Position numbers and translations under genes: made by a program | Shown here: positions 16,622-25,330 of the stretch, piece by piece | How positions within the stretch are numbered: the stretch's first letter is position 1 | How the letters are laid out: every line of letters starts with the position of its first letter | From: Candidatus Ideonella esbjergensis | GTDB taxonomy: Bacteria; Pseudomonadota; Gammaproteobacteria; Burkholderiales; Burkholderiaceae_C | Length of the DNA: 64,000 nucleotides | Assembly: GCA_016710065.1 (NCBI GenBank) | Contig: JADJLP010000001.1 | Coordinates: 62,001-126,000, forward strand | Reading direction: 5' to 3' | The notes under the pieces: generated by a model | What the model was told of the DNA's origin: nothing | What the model saw: the letters and a program-made list of their open reading frames with translations, nothing else | Databases searched by the model: none

Positions 16622-18117
16622 GCCCCGCACGGCCGCCCGAAGGGGCGAATTCCCTCTCGGAGGGAAAGGGCCGCAGGCCCCAGGGTGCACCAGTGAAACC
16701 CTGGGCCCACTGGAGCCTGCGACGCACCCTGCTGGCGGTACTGCTGCCGGGCCTGCTCATGGTGATGGCGCTGGAGCTCACCGTGAGCTGGCGCAATGCC
16801 CTGGCCGCTGCCAACGCTGCGTTCGACCGCTCGCTGCTGGGGGCCATCAAGGCCATGGACGCCAACATCTCCACCGCCAGCGGCGGCCTGGCCGTGGAGC
16901 TGCCCTATCGCATGCTCGAATTCTTCGAGCTCACCGCCAACGGGCAGGTGTTCTACCGCATGGCCAGCGCCGACGGCCTGGTGGACATCGGCAACGCCGA
17001 ACTGCCCAACGCCCCCCTTCCGCTGGTGGACGGTCAGCCCCAGTTTCATGACGCCGACTACTTCGGCATCCCCGTGCGCGTGGGCACCTACGCGCGCCTT
17101 TTGGAGCGCCCCCTGTCGCAAGGCTCGCACGCCAGCCGCGTCATCATCCAGGTAGCGGAAACCCTGGAAAGCCGGCAGGAGTTCACCCGCCGCCTGGTGT
17201 TGGAAAGCGTGGCGCGCGATGCCCTGCTGCTCGTCAGCGCACTGGCCCTGGTCGTGCTGGCCGTGCACACGGGCCTGCGCCCGCTGCAGCGGCTGCGCGC
17301 CGACGTGGCCCAACGCCACAACGACGACCTCACCCCCATCGACCCGGAACAGGTGCCCAAGGACGTGCGCCCCCTGGTGGACGCCATCAACCTGCACATG
17401 CAACGCACACGCCAGGTCCTGCAGCAGCAACGCGCCTTCATCGACGACGCATCGCACCAACTGCGCACGCCGCTCACCACCTTGGCCACGCAAACCAGCT
17501 ACGCCCTGCGCGAAGCCGACCCCACCCAGCGCGAAGCCGCGCTGCACGCCATCAAAACCCAGGTGGACGACGCCATCCGCCAGACCAACCAGATGCTCGC
17601 CCTGGCCCGCGCCGACGCCACGGAACTGCAGGTCGAACCCCTGGATCTGCACGCCCTGGCCGAACGTGTCACCCGCCGCTTGTGGCCGCTGGCACGCCAG
17701 CAAGGCATAGACCTGGGGCTGGAACCGCTGGACGACACACTCACCCAGCCGCAAGGCCACGCCGCCCTGCTGGAAGAAGCCCTGGCCAACCTGCTGCACA
17801 ACGCCCTGCAGCACACCCCCGCAGGCGGCCAGGTCACCGTGCAGGCCGGCGTGGTGGCCGGAGCGTTTGGGGGCAAGGCCGTGCTGCGCGTGGCCGACAC
17901 CGGCCCCGGCATCGCCGCCACCGACCGCGCCCGCGTGGGCGAACGCTTCCTGCGCGTGGCCGACCCCGCAGCAGCCCAAGCCCGCCACGGCACCGGCCTG
18001 GGTTTGGCCATTGCCCACGCCATTGCGCAGCGGCATGGAGGGAGCCTGCAACTGGCGGAGGCCCATCCGGGGCAAGCGGCACCGGGGTTGAGGGTGGGGG
18101 TGGAGTGGCCGGTGTAG
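16618..18117 (+). CDS. tctE: TctE-type sensor histidine kinase
   Basis: A protein of 499 residues: a cytoplasmic N-terminus, a membrane segment near residues 37-53 (TLLAVLLPGLLMVMALEL), a periplasmic sensor domain, a second membrane segment (DALLLVSALALVVLAV, near 202-217), a HAMP-like linker, H-box FIDDASHQLRTPL, N-box EEALANLLHNALQH and G-box DTGPGIAA and GTGLGLAIA. Residues 2-27 are read from a dispersed repeat (also present at 57563-57625), so the natural start is probably downstream near the membrane segment. Paired with the regulator by ATGA overlap. Confidence 0.88.
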   Translation: MSPARPPEGANSLSEGKGRRPQGAPVKPWAHWSLRRTLLAVLLPGLLMVMALELTVSWRNALAAANAAFDRSLLGAIKAMDANISTASGGLAVELPYRMLEFFELTANGQVFYRMASADGLVDIGNAELPNAPLPLVDGQPQFHDADYFGIPVRVGTYARLLERPLSQGSHASRVIIQVAETLESRQEFTRRLVLESVARDALLLVSALALVVLAVHTGLRPLQRLRADVAQRHNDDLTPIDPEQVPKDVRPLVDAINLHMQRTRQVLQQQRAFIDDASHQLRTPLTTLATQTSYALREADPTQREAALHAIKTQVDDAIRQTNQMLALARADATELQVEPLDLHALAERVTRRLWPLARQQGIDLGLEPLDDTLTQPQGHAALLEEALANLLHNALQHTPAGGQVTVQAGVVAGAFGGKAVLRVADTGPGIAATDRARVGERFLRVADPAAAQARHGTGLGLAIAHAIAQRHGGSLQLAEAHPGQAAPGLRVGVEWPV

Positions 18118-18290
18118 GCATTTGGGCGGGACCACGTCGCGCCAGCGTCACCCACAGCTGCGGGTAAACCCCCTGAGAAACCCCCACTTTCTGAAAGGCG
18201 CTCGAAAGCCGCTTTTTTCTACAGTGCGCCCACTCCCCCGTGTGCGCCTTGGCCGCATGGGGGACTCTCAACCTATACCAGGAGACCCCC

Positions 18291-19277
18291 ATGACATTGC
18301 GCACTTCCTTTGCTGCACTCGGCGCTGCCGCGGCCTTGATGGCGACCCTGGCCCAGGCCGGGCCGCTCGACAAGAGCGAGTGCATTGCGCCGGCCAAGCC
18401 CGGTGGTGGCTTTGACCTGACCTGCAAGCTGGTGCAGGGCGCGCTGCAAGAGGGCAAGTACGTTGCCGACCCCATGCGCGTGAGCTACATGCCCGGCGGC
18501 ATAGGCGCGGTGGCCTACAACGCTGTGGTGGCGCAGCGCCCGGCCGAGAACAACACCATCGTTGCCTATTCGGGCGGCTCGCTCTTGAACCTGGCGCAGG
18601 GCAAGTTTGGCCGCTACAACGAGAACGACGTGCGCTGGCTGGCCGCCATTGGCACGGACTACGGCGCGGTGATCGTGGCCGAGGGCTCGCCCATCAAGGC
18701 GGTCAAGGACCTGGTGGCCGCCATCAAGGCCGACCCGGCCAAGGTGGTGTTTGGCGCGGGCGGCAGCGTGGGCAGCCAGGACTGGATGAAGGCGGCCCTG
18801 ACCGCGCGTGCATCGGGGCTCGATCCCAAGTCCATGCGCTTCGTGGCGTTCGAGGGCGGCGGCGAGGCCATCACCGCGCTGCAGGGCGGTCATGTGCAGG
18901 TGTATTCGGGCGATGCGTCCGAGGCCGAGGAGCAGATCAAGGCCGGGGCCAAGATCCGTGTGCTGGCGGTCATGGCCGACAAGCGCCTGGAAGGCTCGCT
19001 GGCCGGCGTCCCCACCATGAAGGAGCTGGGCTATGACGTGCAGTGGCCCATCATCCGCGGCTTTTACATGGGCCCCAAGGTGAGCGACGCGGACTTCAAG
19101 GTCTGGAGCGACACCTTCACCAAGATGATGGCCACACCGGCCTACGACAAGTTGCGTGCCGAGCGCGGGCTGTTCAAGTTCGCGCTCACCGGCAAGGAGC
19201 TGGACGCTTTCATCAAGGAGCGCATGGTCACCTACCGCAAGCTGGCGGCGGACTTCAACCTGCGCGTGGCGCAATGA
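18291..19277 (+). CDS. tctC: TctC/Bug tripartite tricarboxylate transporter binding protein
   Basis: A protein of 328 residues with a Sec signal peptide (MTLRTSFAALGAAAALM then ATLAQA) and the Bug receptor pattern: PAKPGGGFDLTCKLV, YMPGGIGAVAYNAVV, and AYSGGSLLNLAQGKF. It binds a carboxylate in the periplasm and hands it to TctAB. A good ribosome site (CAGGAG) precedes the ATG. The 173 bp gap to tctE probably holds the promoter used by TctD. Confidence 0.93.
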   Translation: MTLRTSFAALGAAAALMATLAQAGPLDKSECIAPAKPGGGFDLTCKLVQGALQEGKYVADPMRVSYMPGGIGAVAYNAVVAQRPAENNTIVAYSGGSLLNLAQGKFGRYNENDVRWLAAIGTDYGAVIVAEGSPIKAVKDLVAAIKADPAKVVFGAGGSVGSQDWMKAALTARASGLDPKSMRFVAFEGGGEAITALQGGHVQVYSGDASEAEEQIKAGAKIRVLAVMADKRLEGSLAGVPTMKELGYDVQWPIIRGFYMGPKVSDADFKVWSDTFTKMMATPAYDKLRAERGLFKFALTGKELDAFIKERMVTYRKLAADFNLRVAQ

Positions 19278-19349
19278 GGTCTGGCATGCCCAATCGGCTT
19301 TCAGCCCCCGTCAAACCTGCGCCAGCAGCCATCCAGTCAGGAGCACATC

Positions 19350-19838
19350 ATGGGTGACCGCATTCTGGGCGCGCTGTGCGTGCTGCTGGCTGGCGCCATG
19401 GCCTGGGCCGCGCGCACCTACGCGGCCGAGATCTCCTACGAGCCGGTGGGGCCGCGCGCCTTTCCCACGCTGCTGGCCATGGTGCTGGGGCTGGCCGGGG
19501 CCTGGCTGGTGCTGCGCCCGTCGCACCCGTCGCACCCGTCGCATCCGGCGGCAGCGGCGCCTGACGCTGCTTCCGGCACCAGCCACGGCGGCCTGAGCCT
19601 GCCGCTGGTGCTGACGGTGGGCGCCATGCTGGCCTATGCACTGCTGTTCCAGTGGCTGGGCTTTGTGCTGGCCACGGCGTTGATGGCGCTGCCCGTGGGC
19701 CGCAGCTTTGGCGGGCGGCCGCTGCCGCTGCTGGCCACGGGGCTGGGCCTGGGGCTGGGGCTGCACCTGGTGTTTGACAAGCTCTTCGACGTGGTGCTGC
19801 CCACGGGCGTGCTGGCATTCATATTGGGAGGGCGCTGA
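19350..19838 (+). CDS. tctB: TctB small membrane subunit
   Basis: A protein of 162 residues with four hydrophobic segments (ILGALCVLLAGAMAWAA, FPTLLAMVLGLAGAWLVL, LPLVLTVGAMLAYALL, LPLLATGLGLGLGLHLV), as in TctB. A short SHPSHPSHP repeat sits in the loop after the second helix. It lies between tctC and tctA, with an AGGAG site before the ATG, and forms the membrane complex with TctA. Confidence 0.9.
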   Translation: MGDRILGALCVLLAGAMAWAARTYAAEISYEPVGPRAFPTLLAMVLGLAGAWLVLRPSHPSHPSHPAAAAPDAASGTSHGGLSLPLVLTVGAMLAYALLFQWLGFVLATALMALPVGRSFGGRPLPLLATGLGLGLGLHLVFDKLFDVVLPTGVLAFILGGR

Positions 19839-19839
19839 G

Positions 19840-21351
19840 ATGAACACGCTGGAACATCTGCTGCAGGGCTTTGGCGTTGCGCTGGCGCCCATCAACCTGC
19901 TGTTGGGGCTGATCGGCTCCTTTGTGGGCACGGTGGTGGGCATGCTGCCGGGGCTGGGGCCGATTAACGGTGTGGCCATCCTCATGCCGCTGGCGTTTGC
20001 GCTCAAGCTGCCGCCCGAATCGGCGCTGATCCTGCTCACCGCCGTGTACATAGGCTGCGAGTTTGGCGGGCGCATTTCGTCCATCCTCATCAATGTGCCG
20101 GGCGATGCAGGGGCCATCATGACGGCGGTGGACGGCTACCCCATGGCGGTCAAGGGCCAGGCCGGGGTGGCGCTGTCGATTTCGGCATGGTCTTCGTTCA
20201 TCGGCTCCTTCGTCGCCTTCATCGGCATCGTGATCGCCGCGCCCTGGCTGGCGCAGTGGGCGCTGGCCTTTGGCCCGGCGGAGTATTTCGCGCTGATGTG
20301 CTTTGCCTTTGCCTGCATCACCGGGCTGATGGGCGATGCGCCGATGAAGGCGGTGCTGGCGGCCACGCTGGGCCTGGCGCTCTCGAGCGTGGGGCTGGAC
20401 AGCAACTCGGGCGTGTACCGCTACACCTTCGACAGCGTGCACCTGTCGGACGGCATCCAGTTCGTGGTGGTGGTGATAGGCCTGTTCTCGGTGAGCGAGA
20501 TCCTGCTCATGCTGGAGCAGCACCTGGGCCAGGTACCGGCCATCCGCGCGCTGGGGCGCAACATGTTCAACCGCGCGGAGATGGCGCTGACCTGGTGGGG
20601 CACGGTGCGCGCATCGGTGCTGGGCTTCTTCGTGGGCGTGCTGCCCGGTGCGGGCGCCACCATTGCCAGCGCCATGGCCTACACCTTGGAAAAGCGGCTG
20701 TGCGACACCGAAGGCACCTTTGGCAAGGGCGACATCCGCGGCGTGGCCGCGCCCGAGGCGGCCAACAACTCCTCGGCCAACGGCTCTTTCGTGCCCATGC
20801 TCACGCTGGGCGTGCCGGGCTCGGGCACCACGGCGGTGATGGTGGGGGCGCTGTCGCTCTACAACATCACGCCGGGGCCGGCGCTGTTCACGCAGCAGCC
20901 CGCACTGGTGTGGGGCCTGATCGCGTCCATGGCGGTGTGCAATGTGCTGCTGCTCATCATGAACATCCCCATGATCGGTGTGTTCACCCGCATGCTGTCG
21001 CTGCCCAACTGGATCCTGGTGCCGGGCATCGTGGCCATCAGCACGGTGGGCGTCTACTCCATCCACGCCACCACGTTTGACCTGGTGCTCATGGTGGGGC
21101 TGGGCGTGGTCGGCTACCTGCTGCGCAAGGCGGGGGTGCCCATGGCACCACTGATCCTGGGCTTTGTGCTGGGCGACATGATGGAGCAGAACCTGCGCCG
21201 CGCGCTGTCCATCACCAATGGCGAACTCTCCATCCTGTGGGGCAGCCCCATCACGGTGGGCTTGTGGGTGGGCGTGGTAGCCATGTTGCTGGTGCCACCG
21301 CTGTACCGGCGCTTCGGGCGCCGCAGGCCGGTGGCGGCGGCCGCGGCCTGA
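19840..21351 (+). CDS. tctA: TctA large membrane subunit
   Basis: A protein of 503 residues with about 11-12 membrane segments, the usual TctA length. Signature stretches are VVGMLPGLGPINGVAI, CEFGGRISSILINVPGD and the internal repeat FFVGVLPGAGATIASAM, plus LTLGVPGSGTTAVM. It is the permease of the tripartite tricarboxylate transporter. The start lies 1 bp after the tctB stop, and its stop overlaps the AbrB-type permease start (TGATG). Confidence 0.94.
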   Translation: MNTLEHLLQGFGVALAPINLLLGLIGSFVGTVVGMLPGLGPINGVAILMPLAFALKLPPESALILLTAVYIGCEFGGRISSILINVPGDAGAIMTAVDGYPMAVKGQAGVALSISAWSSFIGSFVAFIGIVIAAPWLAQWALAFGPAEYFALMCFAFACITGLMGDAPMKAVLAATLGLALSSVGLDSNSGVYRYTFDSVHLSDGIQFVVVVIGLFSVSEILLMLEQHLGQVPAIRALGRNMFNRAEMALTWWGTVRASVLGFFVGVLPGAGATIASAMAYTLEKRLCDTEGTFGKGDIRGVAAPEAANNSSANGSFVPMLTLGVPGSGTTAVMVGALSLYNITPGPALFTQQPALVWGLIASMAVCNVLLLIMNIPMIGVFTRMLSLPNWILVPGIVAISTVGVYSIHATTFDLVLMVGLGVVGYLLRKAGVPMAPLILGFVLGDMMEQNLRRALSITNGELSILWGSPITVGLWVGVVAMLLVPPLYRRFGRRRPVAAAAA

Positions 21352-22430
21352 TGGTGCTGCCGGTGCGCGCCACGCTGGCGCACTGGGTGGTGCTGGCCCT
21401 GGGCAGTGCACTGCTGGCAGCGCTGCTGCTGGCCCTGCACGTGCCGGCCGCCGTGCTGCTGGGCTGCATGGTGGTAGGCATGGCACTGGCCCTGCGTGGC
21501 ACGGTGCTGGCGCTGCCGCGCCCAGTGTTCACCATCGCGCAGGCGTTGATGGGCTGCCTCATGGGCCACAGCCTGCAGCCGCAGCACCTGGGATCCGTGG
21601 CGCGAGACTGGCCGGTTTTTTTGGGCGCCACCGTGCTGCTCATCCTGGTCAGCACCGGCCTGGGCGTGTGGCTCATGCGCCGCCAGGTCATGCCCGGCAC
21701 CACCGCCTTGTGGGGCATGACACCTGGCGCCGCCTCGGCCATGGTGGTCATGGCCGAGGCGCATGGCGCCGACGCCAGGCTGGTGGCCTTCATGCAGTAC
21801 ACCCGCGTGCTGGTGGTGACCCTGGTGTCGGCCCTGGTGGCACGTGCCGCACTCGGGCCCGCACCCGAAGGCACGGCCAGCGCGTCGCTGTGGGCCTCTG
21901 TCAGCGCCAGTGGCCTGGCCACCACGGCGGCCCTGGTGCTGGGCAGCGTGCTGCTGGCGCCCCGCCTGCCCCTGCCCGGCGGCGCACTGGTGCTGCCGCT
22001 GCTGGCCACGGCGCTGGTGCAGGTCCTGTGGGGGTTGGAGCCCGCGCTGCCCCCCGTGCTCATGGGCCTGGCCTATGCGGTGCTGGGCTGGAGCGTGGGC
22101 CTGCGCTTTACCCACGCCATTGCACTGCACGCACTGCGCACCCTGCCGCAGGTGCTGCTGTGCATTGCCCTGCTGATGCTGGTGGGCCTGGCCACGGCCA
22201 CCGCGCTGGTGCTGGGCACGGGCATGGACCCCCTGAGTGCCTTTCTGGCCACCTGCCCCGGCGGGGCCGACTCCATGGCGGTGATCGCCGCCACCAGCAA
22301 GGTGGACACGGGCTTTGTGATGGCCATGCAACTGGCGCGCTTTCTCATCGTGCTGGTGGCCGTGCCCGGATTGAGTCAATGCTTGGTGCGCAGGCTGCAG
22401 CGACCAAATGCCAGATCCGATCCGTCATAG
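21351..22430 (+). CDS. AbrB-family membrane permease
   Basis: A protein of 359 residues with about ten hydrophobic helices and two copies of the AbrB membrane duplication: FTIAQALMGCLMGHSL, MTPGAASAMVVMAEAHG and again FLATCPGGADSMAVIAA. Proteins of this family are uncharacterised transporters, often linked to tct genes. The start overlaps the tctA stop by one base. Its place suggests an accessory to the tricarboxylate system. Confidence 0.85.
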   Translation: MVLPVRATLAHWVVLALGSALLAALLLALHVPAAVLLGCMVVGMALALRGTVLALPRPVFTIAQALMGCLMGHSLQPQHLGSVARDWPVFLGATVLLILVSTGLGVWLMRRQVMPGTTALWGMTPGAASAMVVMAEAHGADARLVAFMQYTRVLVVTLVSALVARAALGPAPEGTASASLWASVSASGLATTAALVLGSVLLAPRLPLPGGALVLPLLATALVQVLWGLEPALPPVLMGLAYAVLGWSVGLRFTHAIALHALRTLPQVLLCIALLMLVGLATATALVLGTGMDPLSAFLATCPGGADSMAVIAATSKVDTGFVMAMQLARFLIVLVAVPGLSQCLVRRLQRPNARSDPS

Positions 22431-22598
22431 GGCGTGTTCCCAGAGCACGGTACAACGATCTGAGCAGGGAAGGGGGCGTTCTCCCACCGGCCTGTGCGCG
22501 GGTGAAGGTTCAGTCAAGCACGCCAATTGCTACTGGGTCTGCATCCCTGGTCACCGAGGTGATGCTGTGTCTGCTTTCATCCAAATCTGCCTACCCGC

Positions 22599-24293
22599 AT
22601 GAAGCTCGCCCTCGAACGCCTGCAGGTGACCGCGCTGGTGGAGGCCTTTCCGCGCCTGGCGCATCTGCAAGACCAGTTGCGCTTTGGCCACCGCATCGAG
22701 CTGCCGCACCACCAGCTCAACCTGGACGAACTGCTGTTCGTGGGCAACCTCTACGCTGCGGCCGGGGCCGACGCCTCGGGCCGGCTGAGCCAGTTGCGCA
22801 GCCTGCTCGCGGCGCTGCAGGACAGCGGCGAGCGCTTTGACGCCGACGCCGACCTGGAGCAACTGCTGCCCGCGCTGGCCCACTACCTGGCCACCGACCC
22901 GCAGCGGGGTTGGCTGTTTGCCGCCAACGTGGCCGGCAAGCCCATGGCCTGGGTGGTGACGCGGCTGGACTATGTGTCTCCCTCGAACGAGGAGATGGGC
23001 AAGGTCATGGTGGAGCTGAAAGCCATGGCCCGTATCGGCATCACCAGCCAGACCTTGCGCATCACCGAGGCCGACATGCGCGGGCACAACGTGGCCGAGA
23101 TCCTGGCCGCCAAGGGCTGGCTCAAGGAGACCGCCGCGCTGATCGCCGAGTACGACACCACGGCCGAGCGCTACTTTGATTGGCGTGCCCGCTACGGCGT
23201 GCAGTTCAGCGGCGCGGGCACGGCCTTTCATGCCGAAGACCCCAGCGCCACCCACCGGGATACCTATTGGTCGCGCAAGGACCAGATCGTGCTCTCGGCC
23301 TCGGGCGGTGCCGCGCGGCTGGTGAACGACGAGGCCATCCTGCCGCCGCGCGCCACGGCGCTGGAAAGCACCGGCGACGTGCTGGGCGCCTACCTGCGCA
23401 AGGCAGCCAAGAGCAACCGCTACGCCGCCGAAGACGAGGTGGAGGCCGAGCGCGCCGCCATGCCCAAAGGCATGTTCACGCAGTTGCCGGTGCACGGCTA
23501 TCTGTTCATGTTCCACCTCGAATTGCACCACCACGTGTGGGTGCATGTGGACGAGCTGCAGCCCTACGTCTACCAGCCCGAGCTCAAGACCAAGCTGGTG
23601 CTGCCGCCCGAGCAGACCGACCTGATCGACATCCTCACCGCCGAGATGGACCTGCTGATGGACGACATCGTGGCCGGTAAATCGGGCGGCACCACGGTGC
23701 TGTGCGCCGGCCCGCCGGGCGTGGGCAAGACGCTCACCGCCGAGGTCTACGCCGAGATCGTCGGCCGCCCGCTGTACCGCGTGCACTCGGGCCAACTGGG
23801 CCTGAACGTGGCCAGCATGGAAACCGCTCTCAAAGAAGCCCTCACCCGCGCCCAGCGCTGGGGCGCGGTGATGCTGATCGACGAGGCCGACGTGTACATC
23901 AAGCGCCGCGACGACAACATCACCATGAACGCCGTGGTGGGCGTGTTCCTGCGCGTGCTCGAGTACTTCAACGGCCTGCTGTTCCTCACCACCAACCGCA
24001 TCGACGACATCGACGAGGCCATCGTCAGCCGCTGCATTGCGCTGATCCGCTACCAAGCGCCTGATTCTGCGGCGCGCGAACGCATCTGGCGCGTGATGGC
24101 CGCGCAGTTTGGCCTGGCGCTGAGCGATGCCGAATTCGAGCGCCTGTCTACCCGCTTCGCCAGCGCCAGCGGCCGCGACATCAAGGGCCTGGCCAAGCTG
24201 GTGGCCAAGTACTGCCACCACAAGCAGATCCCGCCCGGGCCGGCGGTGTTCGAGCGCTGCGCGGTCTTCCGCGGGCTGGACGGCAAGGACTGA
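22599..24293 (+). CDS. AAA-family ATPase with a large N-terminal domain
   Basis: A protein of 564 residues. Walker A is GPPGVGKTLTAE (near residues 371-382), Walker B MLIDEADVYIKRR, sensor 1 LLFLTTNRIDD and an arginine finger candidate in EAIVSRCIAL. This is a classic AAA module. The N-terminal 340 residues have no recognised domain; a stretch FMFHLELHHHVWVHVDELQ leads into the ATPase. The gene after it (24298) is only 4 bp away. The role is unknown; similar ATPases remodel protein complexes. Confidence 0.82.
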   Translation: MKLALERLQVTALVEAFPRLAHLQDQLRFGHRIELPHHQLNLDELLFVGNLYAAAGADASGRLSQLRSLLAALQDSGERFDADADLEQLLPALAHYLATDPQRGWLFAANVAGKPMAWVVTRLDYVSPSNEEMGKVMVELKAMARIGITSQTLRITEADMRGHNVAEILAAKGWLKETAALIAEYDTTAERYFDWRARYGVQFSGAGTAFHAEDPSATHRDTYWSRKDQIVLSASGGAARLVNDEAILPPRATALESTGDVLGAYLRKAAKSNRYAAEDEVEAERAAMPKGMFTQLPVHGYLFMFHLELHHHVWVHVDELQPYVYQPELKTKLVLPPEQTDLIDILTAEMDLLMDDIVAGKSGGTTVLCAGPPGVGKTLTAEVYAEIVGRPLYRVHSGQLGLNVASMETALKEALTRAQRWGAVMLIDEADVYIKRRDDNITMNAVVGVFLRVLEYFNGLLFLTTNRIDDIDEAIVSRCIALIRYQAPDSAARERIWRVMAAQFGLALSDAEFERLSTRFASASGRDIKGLAKLVAKYCHHKQIPPGPAVFERCAVFRGLDGKD

Positions 24294-24297
24294 ACCG

Positions 24298-24561
24298 ATG
24301 GCCATCGTCCCGCCCGACACCTGGGTGATCGCCGAGATGATCACCCACGACTACATCTGGCGCGGCGCCGGCCTGAACTGCGACGAGGCCAGGGAGGCAC
24401 TGCTCACGGCCTGGACGCAGCACCGCAAAGCGGTGGTGACCCAGCACCCCCAACTCGCCCCCACGCTGCCCGAGGCGCCGCAGATGCCGCAGCACTTCGC
24501 GATCCGCTACTTCGAGTACGCGCGGGGCGGGGGCTACAGGGACAAAGACCGGTTGGTGTGA
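24298..24561 (+). CDS. Small protein coupled to the AAA ATPase (87 aa)
   Basis: It starts 4 bp after the ATPase stop. The sequence (MAIVPPDTWVIAEMITHDY, HFAIRYFEYARGGGYRDKD) has no recognised domain, membrane segment or signal peptide. The tight spacing implies a joint function with the ATPase, such as an adaptor or substrate. Confidence 0.65.
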   Translation: MAIVPPDTWVIAEMITHDYIWRGAGLNCDEAREALLTAWTQHRKAVVTQHPQLAPTLPEAPQMPQHFAIRYFEYARGGGYRDKDRLV

Positions 24562-24616
24562 GCCCAAGCTGGGGCAAACTTCGGCCCATGTTGTTTGTCA
24601 CCATGAAGCCTTGAAC

Positions 24617-24850
24617 ATGCTGCGCGCCCTCATCACCGGCCTGGCCATCCTCCACCTTGGCCCGGGTTTCGCCTTTGCCTTGCTGGCCATTGGCTGCGAG
24701 CAAGCACCACTCTTGCCGGGCGACCTGTGCACGCGCTCATCGCTGTCAGCCTTCTTGATACTCACCGTGCTGGCTTGGGTGGTGCTGGTGCTGGGGGTGC
24801 TTGTGTTCAAGTGGGTGCGGCGCACAGAATTGCCACCTTCCGCGCCCTGA
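24617..24850 (+). CDS. Small membrane protein (77 aa)
   Basis: Two hydrophobic helices are visible (LITGLAILHLGPGFAFALLA and FLILTVLAWVVLVLGVLVFK) with a basic end (WVRRTE). No family is recognised. It stands alone between the ATPase pair and the SRPBCC gene. Confidence 0.55.
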   Translation: MLRALITGLAILHLGPGFAFALLAIGCEQAPLLPGDLCTRSSLSAFLILTVLAWVVLVLGVLVFKWVRRTELPPSAP

Positions 24851-24883
24851 CGCATCGGGGCTTTGCCACGAATGGAGGTTGCC

Positions 24884-25330
24884 ATGACCACACAACCCAG
24901 CGCAGACGGTGTCTGCGCCACCAGCCGCCTCTTGCCGTTCCCCCTCGCTCAGGTTTTTGCGGCCTTTGCCGATGCCCACTGCCTGGCCACCTGGTGGGGC
25001 CCCGATGGTTTCAGCAACACCTTCGAGAAGTTCGAGTTCAAACCCCAGGGGCGGTGGACGTTCGTGATGCACGGGCCCGACGGCGCCCACTATCCGAACG
25101 AGAGCGTGTTCCTGGAGACCGCGCCCGAGCGCATCGTCATCCGGCACGATTGCCAGCCGTTCTTCACCCTCACCGTCACGCTCGCCGACAGTGGCGGCCA
25201 GACCCTGCTGCACTGGCGCCAGGCCTTCGACGACCCCAAGCTGGCGGCTGGTATCTGGCACATCATCCAGCCTGCCAACGAACAGAATTTGAATCGCCTG
25301 CACCAGGCGCTGGCCTCGCTGCAGCCGTGA
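24884..25330 (+). CDS. SRPBCC/AHSA1-domain protein
   Basis: A protein of 148 residues with the START-like AHSA1 signature: LPFPLAQVFAAFADAHCLAT, WWGPDGFSNTFEKFEF, and GGQTLLHWRQAFDD. Such proteins bind small hydrophobic ligands. The strong site ATGGAGGTTGCC precedes the ATG. Its stop overlaps the GTG of the next gene. Confidence 0.88.
   Translation: MTTQPSADGVCATSRLLPFPLAQVFAAFADAHCLATWWGPDGFSNTFEKFEFKPQGRWTFVMHGPDGAHYPNESVFLETAPERIVIRHDCQPFFTLTVTLADSGGQTLLHWRQAFDDPKLAAGIWHIIQPANEQNLNRLHQALASLQP

Noticed and set aside
18190..18220. Possible terminator after tctE with a T-run
   Set aside because: The stem is too short and mismatched to call, although six T residues follow.
19819..21486. 555-codon minus-strand ORF opposite tctA
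   Set aside because: Composition is His/Gln/Arg-rich with no domain; TctA on the plus strand has the membrane signature.
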